This document shows, one piece after another, positions 1 to 12,429 of a stretch of 64,000 bases of DNA; positions within the stretch are counted from its first letter, which is position 1, and the number at the start of each line of letters is the position of its first letter. Where the stretch lies: contig NC_086381.1 of assembly GCF_036588685.1 (NCBI RefSeq), positions 68,455,436 to 68,519,435 on the forward strand, given 5' to 3'. This stretch comes from Mytilus trossulus. Taxonomy: Eukaryota; Mollusca; Bivalvia; Mytilida; Mytilidae. Under the pieces are notes generated by a model that worked only from the letters and a program-made list of their open reading frames with translations, did no database searches and was not told the DNA's origin. The position numbers and the translations under genes were made by a program.

Positions 1-364
1 TTAATATTTCATACTTTATACTTGGTGGGTCATAATATATTGAAGGCATAATTCTAAAAATATGTGACAAATATCAATTGGGCAGCATCTTTAAACATTG
101 TTCAAACATCAATCCATATATCCAGAAGTCACCTTAGAGTAGTCAACAATGAGTTCACATCATGCAGTCATATCACTATTATACTATGAAAGTAAGTTGA
201 GAATATTTATCAGTTTTAACTTAAAATCTTAGATTAAAATCACATGTGAGACTATGTAATAACTTCCAAATAATGCTTCATATCAGATTATCCATACAAC
301 TTATTTACCCCACATTATTGACAGCGGGGCCCAAAGAGATGGCTCCCATCTCAATGAAATCTAG
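1..364 (+). mobile_element. 3' part of a Helitron/Helentron-like dispersed repeat
   Basis: This stretch is nearly identical to 40820-41182 and so is the 3' end of the same repeat family; the window opens inside it. The end shows a short arm CGGGGCCC, a hairpin (GAGATGG, two or three bases, CCATCTC), a short spacer and then CTAG followed by T. That is the order expected at the 3' terminus of Helitron-type elements. The element stops only about 50 bases before the splice acceptor of the DUF547 exon. The family call rests on architecture; no Rep/helicase coding sequence is present. Confidence 0.6.
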
Positions 365-413
365 TTTATATTTATTTCCTCAATTTGTACCTATTATTTT
401 TATTTGTCTCCAG

Positions 414-3027
414 TCATGTCCTGTGATCAATGTTTACACGGCTGAGAACCTTGACACAGCATTGGAGGATGCAACCAAGAATTTCTGTAAACAAGAGGTG
501 TCAATGTTTACAGAAACAGACGAGATCTGGCTGTCAAAAATATTTCAATGGTATATGGATGATTTCGGCAAAACAGATTTAGATGTTATTAAGTGAGTAT
601 TTTTTCATACCAAAGGAAGTTTGTTAGATTGTTACCGACTTAACAATGTTCAAGCTACGACTTAAAGTCTGAGATATAAACATAACGTCATGTCACTTAA
701 AAAGGTTTTTTACACTAGACTAAAATACATACCATGTGGGAGAATTGTAACTATAGAATATGAAAAAATAGGGTTCAATCATAAAAGGGAAATATTAGTT
801 AGACTGTTAGAGTCATCTGAGTATTTGATAAGGGTAGATAAACAGTAATAGTGACAGAATTTCTCGTTACATTGAAGACCTGTTGGTGACCTTCTGCTGC
901 TGTTTTTTCTATTGTCGGGTTGTTGTCTCTTTGATACATTCGCCATTTCCATTCTCAATTTTATATATAATTATCATAATATTCATTTTTAAAGCAATGA
1001 ACTTATGATAGTTAATTTTCCATTAAATCAAGTCTGCTGTTGTAGAATTTTTCTTGAATTTACACAAGTTTTATCTTGGGGTACGTTATAGAGGATTGCT
1101 GCTCTTTTAATTGGAAAATTATAGGTGTCAAGACTTAAGGATTGTAGAAAAGTTACCTTAGAATCAGTATGTTTTGGCTTTAACAGCTGACTGTACTATA
1201 TTGGTTTACATCCACTTAATTTGGACTCTGGTGGATAGTTGTCTTATTAGTACCAAACCACTGCTCCTGTTTGGGATATTAGAGACATGGTCATGAATTT
1301 AACTTAAAGGTCTTTTCTTCTGCAATTCAACAATTCAACAGTCCCTTCAGGCCTTAAAGAAAACTACTGAATTGAAGGAAATCTAGCACATTTTCACTGG
1401 AAACAAGATGTCATTGGGATCATCAAATGAAGTTACTTTACCTTTAGGTTAAGAGAAAAAATGTGTAACACTCCAAACATTTCCTTTCCAGATTCATAAT
1501 TCCTTATTTGGAATTAAGTAAACAAGAAATGGCAAAGACATTATGTTCAATGGGAAATGTCAAGGTCAAATATCAAAATTATGATTGGAGCATAAATAAA
1601 ATGGCTGCACAAAAAGTTTGAAGCTATGAAAAGTTATGTTGTAAGGTAAAATATTCAGCCCTCCTTAAAAAAAAACATTGTTGTAAAATACTTCCTAACT
1701 CACTTCAAAGTTAGTTTTAGATACCTCTGCACTCAGTCAATTATTTCATATATTTGAATTTTGTTCAAGGCTGAATTTATTTTTTTAAAGTTTTATGTAA
1801 AAAGATGACATTTTGAAAACTACATTTTATATTTCTTAAGTCTATGATCAGCTTTAGACTTTCAAAATTTCAAAGAAGTTATGTTGATTAAAAGTTGGGC
1901 ATAGAAATAACGTTGAATATTGCAAGAGTACCTCTACCACCCTCAAACCTTATTCACCCACCTTAAACCCTTCAAATTCTGGTTATAATTTTCAGCAAAG
2001 ATGTCACAAGTTTAAAATGTGACAGTTTAAGTTCCAGGAGTTTTTGTAAAAAAAAGAATCATTACTTGTTACCAAATCATATAATCAGAACACGGAATGG
2101 AAACTGCAAAAATGAAATATTATTGAAACTTGAAAGTACATAAATAATCAGTTTATATGGTAATTATGTCTGTATTCCTACTCTGTATATACATCCTACC
2201 AATCATTCTGTTGTCATAAAATGTTGTAAAATTGTTGTATTGTATCATAGTTAAATCAAGTAGATTTAATTTGGTACATGTACATGTATTATCAATTAGT
2301 ACTTATACTATACAATCAATGCAGTTCTAAAGAATTCATAGTAACTTAATACTGACAATAGGTTCTAAGATTAAGAGAAAGGAATTTGTGAGCTATTCAC
2401 TTTTAAAAGCTTTTTGGATTTGTTTTTTTATGTGTTCTCATAGTTCATACAAATTTTATTCTTGAGTTTCTTGCAGTTTCTTAAACAGAATTGTTTATAA
2501 ATACAAATGTCACTGCAAAAGTTGAATTTAACCTATATTTCTGCAAGTGACTGAATACTTAATAACAGTTTCCCTTTTAGTGTTATTTATTCACTGACAA
2601 AAAATAATTTCTTCCATGTTTCTAATGAGAATTCTTTCAAAGGCTGTTGTAATATTTTAATTGTATATAAACAAATGTTTCTTTTTTGAGATGTGGTTAC
2701 TTGTATAATTGCCAAAAAGATAATTATCCACCAAAGTTTAAATGAAGTGGATGTAAGCAATATTAGGTGACAGTGACTATGCAACCTTTAACAATGAGAA
2801 AAACCCATAAGCAGCTATAAATGCATCTGACATGCAAAATGCACATTTAATTTATATTATCTAAATTCCTTTATTTTAGATGGACTATTCCCTATTTAGA
2901 GTTGAATATTCAAGAAAGAGCCTGGACTCTCCTGGCAAAATTACAAAGTTATGGAACTGTTGATGTTAAATATAATGAATATGATTGGAGACTTAATAGA
3001 AAGGGAGTTAATCCATTAATTCTCTAA
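414..3027 (+). CDS. DUF547-domain protein, 3' part of gene with two alternative last exons
   Basis: The exon at 414-592 follows a polypyrimidine tract and CAG and ends at a GTGAGT donor. It encodes about 60 residues starting SCPVINVYTAENLDTALEDA, later WLSKIFQWYMDDFG. The SCP-I--Y-A opening and the KIF-WY-DDF motif fit the second half of the DUF547 domain (PF04784), a family of unknown function often joined to glutaredoxin or DEP domains in animals. The exon ends in phase 2 (AA). Two downstream exons each supply the completing A and then IPYLEL and YDW-(I/L)N, the usual end of the domain. Upstream exons lie outside the window, so the protein is N-terminally partial. The catalytic role, if any, is unknown. 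Splicing is predicted by eye. Confidence 0.78.
861..968 (+). repeat. fragment of a mussel-type dispersed repeat
   Basis: The sequence contains 'GAAGACCTGTTGGTGACC' and later 'GTCGGGTTGTTGTCTCTTTG'. The same string recurs at 11945-12045, 13175-13275 and in reverse at 15130-15230 and 23040-23130. Only the tail of the family unit is present here, inside the intron of the DUF547 gene. Confidence 0.75.
1492..1621 (+). CDS. DUF547 gene, alternative terminal exon A
   Basis: The acceptor is TTTCCAG. One base completes the lysine codon left open by the exon ending at 592, followed by 42 codons starting FIIPYLELSKQEMAKTL and a TGA stop. It holds the conserved IPYLEL and YDWSIN motifs and ends in a short lysine-containing tail. 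Reading frame, length and motif order match terminal exon B (2880-3027), so the two are duplicated exons competing as last exons. Neither can follow the other because each has its own stop. I found no clear AATAAA just downstream, so the polyadenylation site is unassigned. Confidence 0.68.
2880..3027 (+). CDS. DUF547 gene, alternative terminal exon B
   Basis: The acceptor is TTATTTTAG. One base completes the split lysine codon, followed by 48 codons (WTIPYLELNIQERAWTLL... YDWRLNRKGVNPLIL) and a TAA stop. It keeps the aromatic W at the start, where exon A has F, and the IPYLEL and YDW-LN motifs, so it looks the more family-typical of the two C-termini. The region between exons A and B (1622-2879) contains AT-rich sequence and no exon that I can support. 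Confidence 0.72.
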
Positions 3028-6000
3028 AAGTCAAAGAATAAGCAAAAAATGATATAAGAAGATTAGAAAACCAGGACTAGGAAAAAGAAAACTTGCTTAT
3101 TATAATTATAACATTTTTGCCATTTGTTAGCTTTTCTGGTAAGGTGTCTGAGCTTCCAAATATTATGGGACGAGGAATATTTATTTTTTTACACATATAA
3201 TTGTTATTATTGTTGATTTTTTCTATATACAGTTTTCTTTCTGTTAAAGATAACATCAATATGCACTGTGAATATTAAAAATCCATACTTGTATGTTAAG
3301 TGTCTATTAATGTTTATCATGTTTATTGTTAAAAAATTGTCGGATCAAGACACAAGGGTATATATATATATTGTCGCTAGTGTAGTACTATCACCAAATA
3401 TTGTTAAAATATAATGCTAAAGATGTTAATTTGTTCACTTATATTTATGTCTTTTCCTTCATTATTTGTTAGAATGAACAAATATTTATAAAACATTGTG
3501 CTAATATATTAAATTTAATATAATTTCTATCTCATTTTACAGAAAAAAATTAAGTACATAATATTAATGATGATTTAATTTGATCTTTACAAAACCATAT
3601 GTTGCAGGATGTACCATTTTAATCAGATTTATATTCAAGTTTTAATCTTTTTTAGTTGTAAAAAAATGTTATTGTTAAAAATCTTTATAGAAATTACTTC
3701 TAAAATTTTACATTTTTGCATTGTTTTAGGAAATTTATCTTTATAATCCAAATAGACATTTATAAATAATCATGATCATGTTTAGTTATACAGGGATTAT
3801 TCATAATTATGAGGGCAGAAAGATTTGACAAATCTGATTTGATACATTTTAAAAAAAAAAATAATCTTATCACTGAAAGGGAAATAATAGATTTAATATG
3901 ATAAGAATATTTGAATTACCTCCCTTGGAACATTTGACCAACTATCTGGATTAATGCAGTATCCACTGTCAGTCAGTGACCAAGTGTTTATTAAAAGTTG
4001 ACTTTAAAGATAAGGTTATTATGGTTTATAAATGAGTTATGTTTCTTGTTAAGCAGCTTTGTCAATTTTTTTTATGTTAAGTGGATATCATACCTATGGG
4101 AGTTTTTATTGACTTTACACTTCACATTAACTCACATGGTTGACCCCAATACTGGATATTAATTTTTGTAAACCATCAATATTTTCAAATTGAAAGGCCC
4201 ACACAAGGACATAGTGCAATTTTTCCTACATGGCATAAATGTCAAATTAAATACCCTTTAAAGATTATAATCAAGTGTCAAGGAATTCTTTAATACATTG
4301 TTTTAATAAGATAAATTTTAAAACATGAATATCATCTGACAATTTCACCCGACTCAAAGAGTATCTTGAAAACAGGAATTGTCTTTGTTGTTTTCAACGA
4401 CAGAAGCAATGCAGCTTTTAGAATATATGTTGCACAATAAATATTGGTAATGCATACGATTTTTACAGAAAATATCCTTAATTCTGATATTAGATATTGA
4501 TTATTAAGTATTTTATTTGGCTGAATGTGTTTGTTTGTATGCAACAGTCTTTTTTTTATGAATGTAACACATCTCCCATAAAATATTTATTGATTAAATT
4601 ATTTTGCACATGTATGAAAGATTTCAAACCCAAATCCCTAAAACATGAAAACTGAAAATCTCTGTTTTCAATAGATTTAAATATTTCAATAATTTCTCTC
4701 TCTCTTATGTTGTTTTGGTTCTTTACATTGTTGACATATAACTTCCATTTATACCTCAAGCTGTTACCTCATTGGAATTTATTGTCAGCATTGTCATGAG
4801 CAAATATTGGCATTAAACTAAAACTTCAGCATAAATATTTTTAATTTAATTAATGAGTATATTTAGTGAGATATATTATATCCTTGTTTTCAAAATTCCA
4901 ATAGGGAACATACTTTATATAATTTAAGATATAAAGATATATTATAAACAACAAAAAAGAACAAAGTTGTTTGAAAACCAAAGATTCACTTTTTTGTCCT
5001 AAAGTATTCTTTTGATACATAAAACCTGTTGCCTCTTTCTTGAATCATCAGTTTTCTTTGTTGTATGATATGCTTTCACTAATGAACTTTTCTCTTCTCT
5101 CTTTTCATTACTGTACAGGTTTTCTTTATATTTTGTCTCATTTTATCAATATCGGTGCTTTCTCTTCTTAATATGTGATATTATAATGCATGCATGTTTT
5201 GTATAAACTGCTGTATATGTTTCATGACATAGTTCTTTTATTGTAAATGTATTGATCTAGCATTTTTCACATTTTGTTTCTGTAAAATGATATTTTAGCA
5301 GTCTAGTTAAAAATCTTTTATGTCTTGTAATGTATAATTTCAGATTTTTTTTGTTCTCTTCAGAAAAACAAATTGTATAGTCCCTAGCTAAATTAACCTG
5401 GTAATAATTTGTGCTTTAATTTATGCTATAGTAGTCCCTTTTTTGTTTACGTACAATTTCTAAATGTAGTTCAATTTAATATCTTTGATTGCTACCTAAA
5501 TTTCTAAATTTATTTAAATTTAATTTAACTTCTTTCATGTAAGTTCTGTTGCAAGTTTGTTATTTTTCAATTAATTTAAAGTTTTTAAAACTTTTAAATT
5601 AAAACCTGTCTCGTTGCTTGAGTAGTAAATTGTGTTCATGTACATATACTGATAAACAAAGAACATAATACATCTTGTTGATTACTGAATCTGTTTTGTG
5701 TAGAATATTAGCAAATGATTAGAAATTTTATATAGATATGCCCTCACCACAAACATGTAATGTGAATCATGTGCGAGTCAGACAGTGATTCATAACTTGC
5801 AAGGGTGAAAGAATACGTAATCAGAACAGGAATTTTTTTATATGTAAGATAATTACACTAGCTCTATCAATACCATTATATAAAATACAATTATAATGGA
5901 ACCAAACTTAAAGGGAAAAGTTAATATAGATAAGCTGTTTAAAACTTATATATGATATAAGCGCAAAAGAAGAATAATATGCTTCAGTAAATACATGTAT

Positions 6001-7649
6001 ATACAATACATGTATACATAACTACCATATTTTTTTTTGTCATATCTTAGCAAACTTTCTTTTAACCTGGCAAAGTATTTGTTAAAAGAAAATAGTATAA
6101 AAATTCCACTACTTTTTTTATAGAATGAAAAGTTGAGGATCAAAGTGGAGTATAAATAAGATTAGTATTAAAGTTTTGTGAAATTGAAATATTATTACTA
6201 TTCTAGTCGGTGTGTTCTAAAATGTCTCTTGTATTTATTTTTCAGGCATGAGATATTACACATTTTTTAAATTACAGGATAAAGATGTGCAGTCTTATTG
6301 CTTTTAAGAATTTAAAATTTTTCACTGGAAGCAAGTATTTTGACACAAATTGCCTTTTCCTGCCCCCAATTATAATAAATATTCGAAAATATAAAATTGA
6401 AAGTTGTCCATTTATATGTAATATTCAAATGTGTTATTTAATTAATATGGGAGGTTTTTATACGACCGCAAAATTTGATTATTGTCTGTCTGTATGTTAT
6501 ATTTTTGGGGATCAATTAAGTGATCTGTCTTCTATCGACTGTTAAGTTTGAATCTCTTGAAACAGCTTGGATTTAGATACCAAATGACCAGTAAAATCAA
6601 CAAGAAAACAGTTGATGACATTAAAAAACTACTATACATTTACAATTCAAATGGAGAGGACATGTACAATTTTTGGACTGAAAACAAATTAAAAGTAAAG
6701 GAATAGAATTCAGAATGGGAATACTTTAGTTTTCTTAATTGTTGAAGTTTTTTTTACATATGTATTGTTAAGGCAGAAAGTTATTTATAAGTAAAATTGC
6801 AATGTTCATATATATATTGTTAAAATTTTTGAGATATATTTATGTTGTACTTGGCATTTTTAAATGTATTGATAAAGTCTTCCATAACCAATTGTGAATG
6901 AAATCAAAAACCGTCTTCAGATATAAAACAATGAATAGGCCAAATAAAATTATAAACAAGGTTTAGACTACCTAAAAATATCCGTAACTTTTTGGAAGTC
7001 ACCATTGTAAGTTCACAAGATGAAATTTGTATATTTGATGGTATTTCAAACAATGAATTTAAAAAAAAATAAAGACTTTCTAATACCCTTTATTTCAGTT
7101 ATGTATAAAATGAACCACACATTTGATTTTATTTGGCCATACTCTTTCTTATAGATAATAAACAACGGATTACATTTAAGTCATTATTGTCATTTTCCTT
7201 GATTATATTTATTATACTTCTGAAATGTTCTTGATAAAAAATGGCAAGTGTTTTTTTTTCTATTTTTTTCAACTCTTACACCAACAACAGGTCCTATAGA
7301 ATTTGCATTGTCATGTTTACATGGCAACGACCATGGAGTTCTTTATATTACATATAATAAAAAAATTCTTATTATTTAGATCTTTATTTACTTTATAAAC
7401 TTTTTAAATGATTTTTTCAAGTTCTTTGTTTTTTTTTATACCACACACAGCAATGTTAATAAAATTTTCTTTTAAAAACTTTACTGGTCCGGTAATTATA
7501 CTCCTTGAAAAAGGTGGGAAAAATGTCTAGGGGGATATCTAACATCATAAAAGTAAGACAGACAAAATGAAGGCAGTTAGAAGTTAATAGGCAAAGAGAC
7601 GACAACAGTCCATGATTAACACTAAGGTAACCAAAAATAGTCTACATAC
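3028..7649. other. AT-rich intergenic stretch without recognised genes
   Basis: Only short AT-driven open frames occur. None has a coherent domain or both splice signals. There are many homopolymer runs of A and T, and around 6450 a short relic containing 'TTTTTATACGACCGCAAAA', which I recognise as a common bivalve repeat motif but cannot delimit. Confidence 0.6.
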
Positions 7650-7912
7650 CACACTATGGTGGCAAATGGCAAACAACAACAGTTCACATACAACACTATG
7701 GTGGCAAATGGCAAACAACAACAACAGTTCACATACAACACTATGACGGCAAACAAACAACAACAACAGTTCACATACAACACTATGGTGGCAAATGGCA
7801 AACAACAACAACAATTCACATACAACACTATGATGGCAAACAAACAACAACAAAAGTTTACAGACAACACAATGGTGGCAATGGCAAACAAACAACAACA
7901 ATTCACATAGAA
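7650..7912. repeat. minisatellite, unit roughly 39-48 bp, CAA-rich
   Basis: About six imperfect units each contain 'TTCACATACAACACTATG', a GGCAAA(TGG) piece and a run of (CAA)n of variable length. Unit length varies because the CAA microsatellite expands and contracts inside it. The repeat keeps open frames on both strands (a repetitive 84-residue + frame and two - frames of about 100 residues). These are by-products of a period close to a multiple of three and are not called as genes. Confidence 0.85.
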
Positions 7913-8312
7913 AACTGTTTGTTTTCTTGTTTAAAGTGTTTTACATTTGTCATTTCAATGCCTTTTTTTGGTGACTATGTGTATGGGCTTTTGAAGTTTG
8001 TATAGTGACAGATAGTTGTTAATTTCTGTTATTTGGTCTCTTGTGAAGAGTTGTATCACTGACAATTGCACCACAACTTTTTTTATATGTGGCAAATAAA
8101 CATTAAACAACAGATAACAGAACATCAGTCAAGAAACTTAAGATCAACACAAAACCCACTCATAATGTTTTAATAACAGATTAGCAAATGTTTTTTAACC
8201 TTATTTGATGTTTGAAATGAAATCCGTAATTCTGATCATAGAGATAGAAGAGCACTACTGCATGAATAACACAAATATATATTAAAATATAATAGCAATT
8301 CTACAATACTGA

Positions 8313-8530
8313 AAACATTAGCAACAAGAATGTGTCCAAAGTACACAGATGCCCCACTCCCACTATCCTTTTGCATGTTCCATGGACCGTGAAATTTGGT
8401 AATAATCTAATTTGGCATTACAATTAGAAAGATTATACTATAGGGAACATATGTAGTAAGTTTCAAGTTGATTGGACTTCAATTTCATCAAAAACTACCT
8501 TGACCAAAAACTTTAACCTGAAATAACTCA
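8313..8530 (+). repeat. dispersed repeat, GTGTCCAAAG(T)ACAC family, 5' part
   Basis: It begins with AACAAGAATGTGTCCAAAGT and runs through 'GACCGTGAAATT' and 'TCAAGTTGATTGGACTTCAA' to 'AAAAACTTTAACCTGAAA'. The same segment recurs at 37011-37210 and, in reverse, at 27003-28515 (interrupted), 45296-45775 and 53535-53840. The GTGT...ACAC stem near the end and an internal unit of about 170 bases, repeated in longer copies, suggest a Helentron-like non-autonomous element. Confidence 0.75.
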
Positions 8531-10269
8531 ATAAAAGTAAAGGATTTACATCTTTGGTTAACAGAAATTCTGTTAAAAAGTGCCATTTTGGCATTCTACA
8601 GCTATAATAAGCATTTTAAAGCAATTTATATTTAATACCTAACAGGCATGCTGACTTTCTATCTGACAGCTTTTTTATTCCTGATATTTGTGTTTCTATG
8701 CTTAAATCAAATTTAATTAACCATTTGTGAACTCTGAATAAAGAGAAAAGTAGATTATCACAGAAAAAAAGTTCAGCATATTTTGTATTCATGGCCCTGG
8801 TTAAACGGCCTAATTGATGTATGTAAAATGTGAAGCGCTTTGTACATCAAATCTGTAGTCCATCACAAATATTTCACTAAATCTGTAAAAAAAGCATTTA
8901 ACTATATTCAGTACACCTTACTCCTTTAAAGGCTAACATTTTTTTTTCCTGTATGATAGTAAGTGGTCAAAATTTATGCCTATTGAGACTAAAACTATAT
9001 GCAAGTTTTCCATCGAAAAGTGAAAAAACTGGCTGTCAGACCATATTGTCTTTCAAAAAATTTAAATGCAAGAGTCCTTATGCATTTAGACTTCTTGTAT
9101 CATAACACCTTACCATAGAAATGAACAAACAGTAACACATTTTCACTTCTGATAGCTTCTGTGTGCATTTTTATTTGTCAATATGGACTACCGCCTAAAT
9201 TGACTCTAAATAATTCTCAGTACTACATTGTCCAAGATCATTTTATACTCATGTGGTATACTTTTTGTAACTTTTCTATACATTTAAAGTACATTTAATA
9301 TATATGAAAGAATAATACAGGCTTAAAAAACTTCAAAAACTTCAAATTGGCTGAGAAAAATGCATATTTATATAAGGCTTCCCTGAATTGGAAAATCTCT
9401 ATTTTCAGGCATAGGCGCATATAAATTTGACTTTGGAATAAATACAATACATCTGATAAATAAAATGAGTGTGCAGATGCTTTTAATACTTAATATCTAA
9501 TATTCAAGAGCATTTAAGAAGCAATTTTTTGCAAAATTTCAAGTTTTTAGGCCAAAATCTTGACAGTTGAAGATATTTAATTTATACGTCAAAAATAAAC
9601 AGTCAAATGTCAATACTAAAATGACCATAGTTTCTATTCTATCTGACATATGGCCATGAAACTTGGCAAACTATCTCATTATTGCCTAAGCTTAGGTTAT
9701 GCAAAGTTTTATAAAGATTGGTCAAGTCTTTCTGTCCTATTAGGTCCAAGGACACAGTTATCGTCCTTTGGTTTTCGTTGTCTACGAATATAGTCCCTAG
9801 TGTAAACTGAGTGTATAACTTGCATGTTTTATTTAATACACTTTCCCAATTAATTTCTTTATATTAAATGCATGGAATATTAAGTAGGGGGATGTAATTA
9901 CATGTCAAAAAAATTTGAGTGCTGAAACTTTATGTTAAGTAGTGAACTTGTCCAGTTCTAAAAGGTCAAATTTTATCACGTCTGAAGCTGTCAAACTGAA
10001 TTTTACACCCCCTTAACACAGAATTGTCAATATTTTGAGTTAGAGCTGGTAGAAGTTTCTATAATTTTGATATTATTTGTCTCACTGGTAGTACACTACA
10101 CTGTAAAAACATTTTGGAGAAAGAGCAGGTGCGATTTTTTTAATTTGAATTTATTGTCTAAAAGAAATGCACTACGAAATAACTGTGTTCTCGGGCCAGG
10201 TAGTTTGATTACTGGCTGTGAAATAAAAATTTTTTTTTTTTACAAAAGGTAAAAATAAAAATTATTATA
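8531..10269. other. non-coding stretch, nothing assignable
   Basis: I found no exon with both splice sites and no open frame of interest. The text around 9640-9790 ('GGCCATGAAACTTGGCAAAC' and on) reads like another dispersed repeat, but I see no second copy in the window to prove it. Confidence 0.5.
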
Positions 10270-10722
10270 TAAATTCAGATAGGCGTCTTTAAATTTTCTA
10301 ATAACTTTTTCAAATCAACTTGGATTTTCATCAAACTATGCACCTATCTAAGATATATATCAAGCTTACTGAATCCCATTTCCTTTACTTTTTTGTTGTA
10401 TAGCTATGAAATTTAAGAATTAAAGTCATCTCGGTAAAAAAAGCTAGGATTTGCAATTGGGACAAAATAGAGATAGGCATCTTTAATTTTTTTAATAACT
10501 TTTTCAAAATCACTTGGATTTTCATCAAACTATGCAGCTATCTTAGATATATATCAAGCCTACTGAATGCTATTTCATTTACTTTTTTTGTTGTATTGCT
10601 GTAAAATTTAAGAAAATAGTCATCTCTGTAAAAAAAAGCTAGGATTTGCAATTCAGACAAAATAGAGATAGTACACTTTAAATTTTCTAATAACTTTTTC
10701 AAAATAACATGGATTTTCATAA
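10270..10722. repeat. tandem repeat, period about 194 bp, 2.4 copies
   Basis: The phrase starting 'GATAGGCGTCTTTAAATTTT' recurs about 194 bases later as 'GATAGGCATCTTTAATTTTT' and about 195 bases after that as 'GATAGTACACTTTAAATTTT'. Each is followed by 'TAATAACTTTTTCAAA' and 'GGATTTTCAT'. The units have diverged by point changes, so this is an old short array. Confidence 0.8.
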
Positions 10723-11754
10723 CTTTAGAAACACTTTATCAGACAATACAGAAACTGACTTAATTTTTCGTCCGACATCTTGGGATGACCGTGAATGCAG
10801 TTACGGTCATCAGCTTCACCCCAGTGATTATGTCACTTATAATTATATCAATGGAGAACTACTAGTATAGTTTTACTATGAATTCTTCTCGTTGTTGGTA
10901 ATGGCTTTCTAATTCTTCTCACAAACAAGCTTGTCTATAGTCTGGGGATTTCTGTTATTTTTGCTAACATTTTTTTTCCATATCCCATGTTAGGATCAAT
11001 GTAAGAGGTTGAAAATATTTTTCGTTAACTGGAAAGTTGCTTTTGACGATGGATCTAAAAAAAAACTTCTTGATTGTTTCTATGGGGATTCTTTCTCCTG
11101 TATATGGATCACTCACGGGGTAAAAATTGGAAAATTGTCAAAACTAATTTGACTTTTATGTATAGCATAGTCCGAATTATATACTAAAAAGGATTTAAAT
11201 TCACAAACTAGTTATTTTGCACTAAATATTGCTGTGCCATGCCTTTTTTTTTAAATATGATTGAAAAATGAATTGATATACAACAACCTTATCTTAAAAG
11301 ATTTTTTTTTTGGCACTCAATGATGACCCCACATAACGAATTTTGGGTGGACGTCAATTTGAATTTGACCTCAAACTGAAGGTCTTGAATTACTGGCCAT
11401 CTTGGCAATTTATAGTAGGTTGGTATATACTTAAGAATTTGAGAGGAACGTTTGATACACAGTATGTATGCAGGGAACTCTTATCGTTTTCTTAATATGT
11501 AAGCTTGAAATTGCAGCTTTTTTTTTTGCACTTGGTGACCTTTGACCTTGGATGGAAATTGAAGGTCACATGAACTTAAGATTATTGGTGTACGTCCAAA
11601 GTCTCTACGAATTCTGGTTCTCGAAATACATTTTTTCAAAAGTTGTGTCTATTTTTTTCAAGGGAAATAACTCCTTATAAGGGTTAACAACAAAACGATG
11701 TATAAATACGTTTACTTTTCTACATTGGCTAAAGGTATAGGGGGTGGATTGATA

Positions 11755-12050
11755 TCTCACAAACATGTTTAACCCCGCCGCATTTTATCGCCTGTCCCAA
11801 GTCAGGAGCCTTTGGCCTTTGTTAGTCTTGTATTTTAATTTTAGTTTCTTGTGTACAATTTGGAAATTAGTATGGCGTTCATTATCACTGAACTAGTATA
11901 TATTTGTTTAGGGCCAGCTGAAGGACGCCTCCGGGTGCGGAAATTTTTCGCTACATTGAAGACCTGTTGGTGACCTTCTGCTGTTGTTTTTTTTACGGTC
12001 GGGTTGTTGTCTCTTTCACGCATTCCTCATTTCCATTCTCAATTTTATTA
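11755..12050 (+). repeat. mussel-type dispersed repeat (GGGCCAGCTGAAGGACGCC family)
   Basis: This fuller copy of the family has 'CCCCGCCGCATTTTATCGCC', 'CCCAAGTCAGGAGCC', then 'GGGCCAGCTGAAGGACGCCT' and 'GTCGGGTTGTTGTCTCTTTC'. Its first part matches, in reverse, the 'TCCCGACTTGGGACA' section of 33190-33240, linking this family to the repeat at 32930-33340. Other copies are at 13085-13280 (+), 15100-15320 (-), 23025-23235 (-) and a diverged one at 56200-56360 (-). Confidence 0.8.
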
Positions 12051-12429
12051 TTAACATTGCCATCTGTGCTTGTACACGTTGCCGTTTTCAAATCGATTCT
12101 AACTCTAATACTTTTTAAGAAAAATGCATTTAGGAAAGAAATTGCTTCAAGGGGATATGACTCTCATAGGGGATGATGAAACCCTATGAGCCTCATATGA
12201 TCTCATATGGTAATACATCATGATAAGATCTGCCTATTGTCCAATGATATCTTTAAAAACAATGAGGGCACCCATGTTGAAAAAAAAACCAATAATAAGG
12301 AGATAACTTCTAAATGGGATGATAGTTCCTACAAAAGTTCATCTGGTAAAACCTATCAATTTATGCTGTTGTTAGTGAGAGTCTCCTGTCTTCAGTCAAA
12401 TATTTAAAAAAAAAACGAGTTTACTTACC

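Noticed and set aside
7584..7910. Open frames of 84-105 residues on both strands, rich in CLLLLF or KQQQ
   Set aside because: They are read-through of a minisatellite and have no start context, domain or splice signals.
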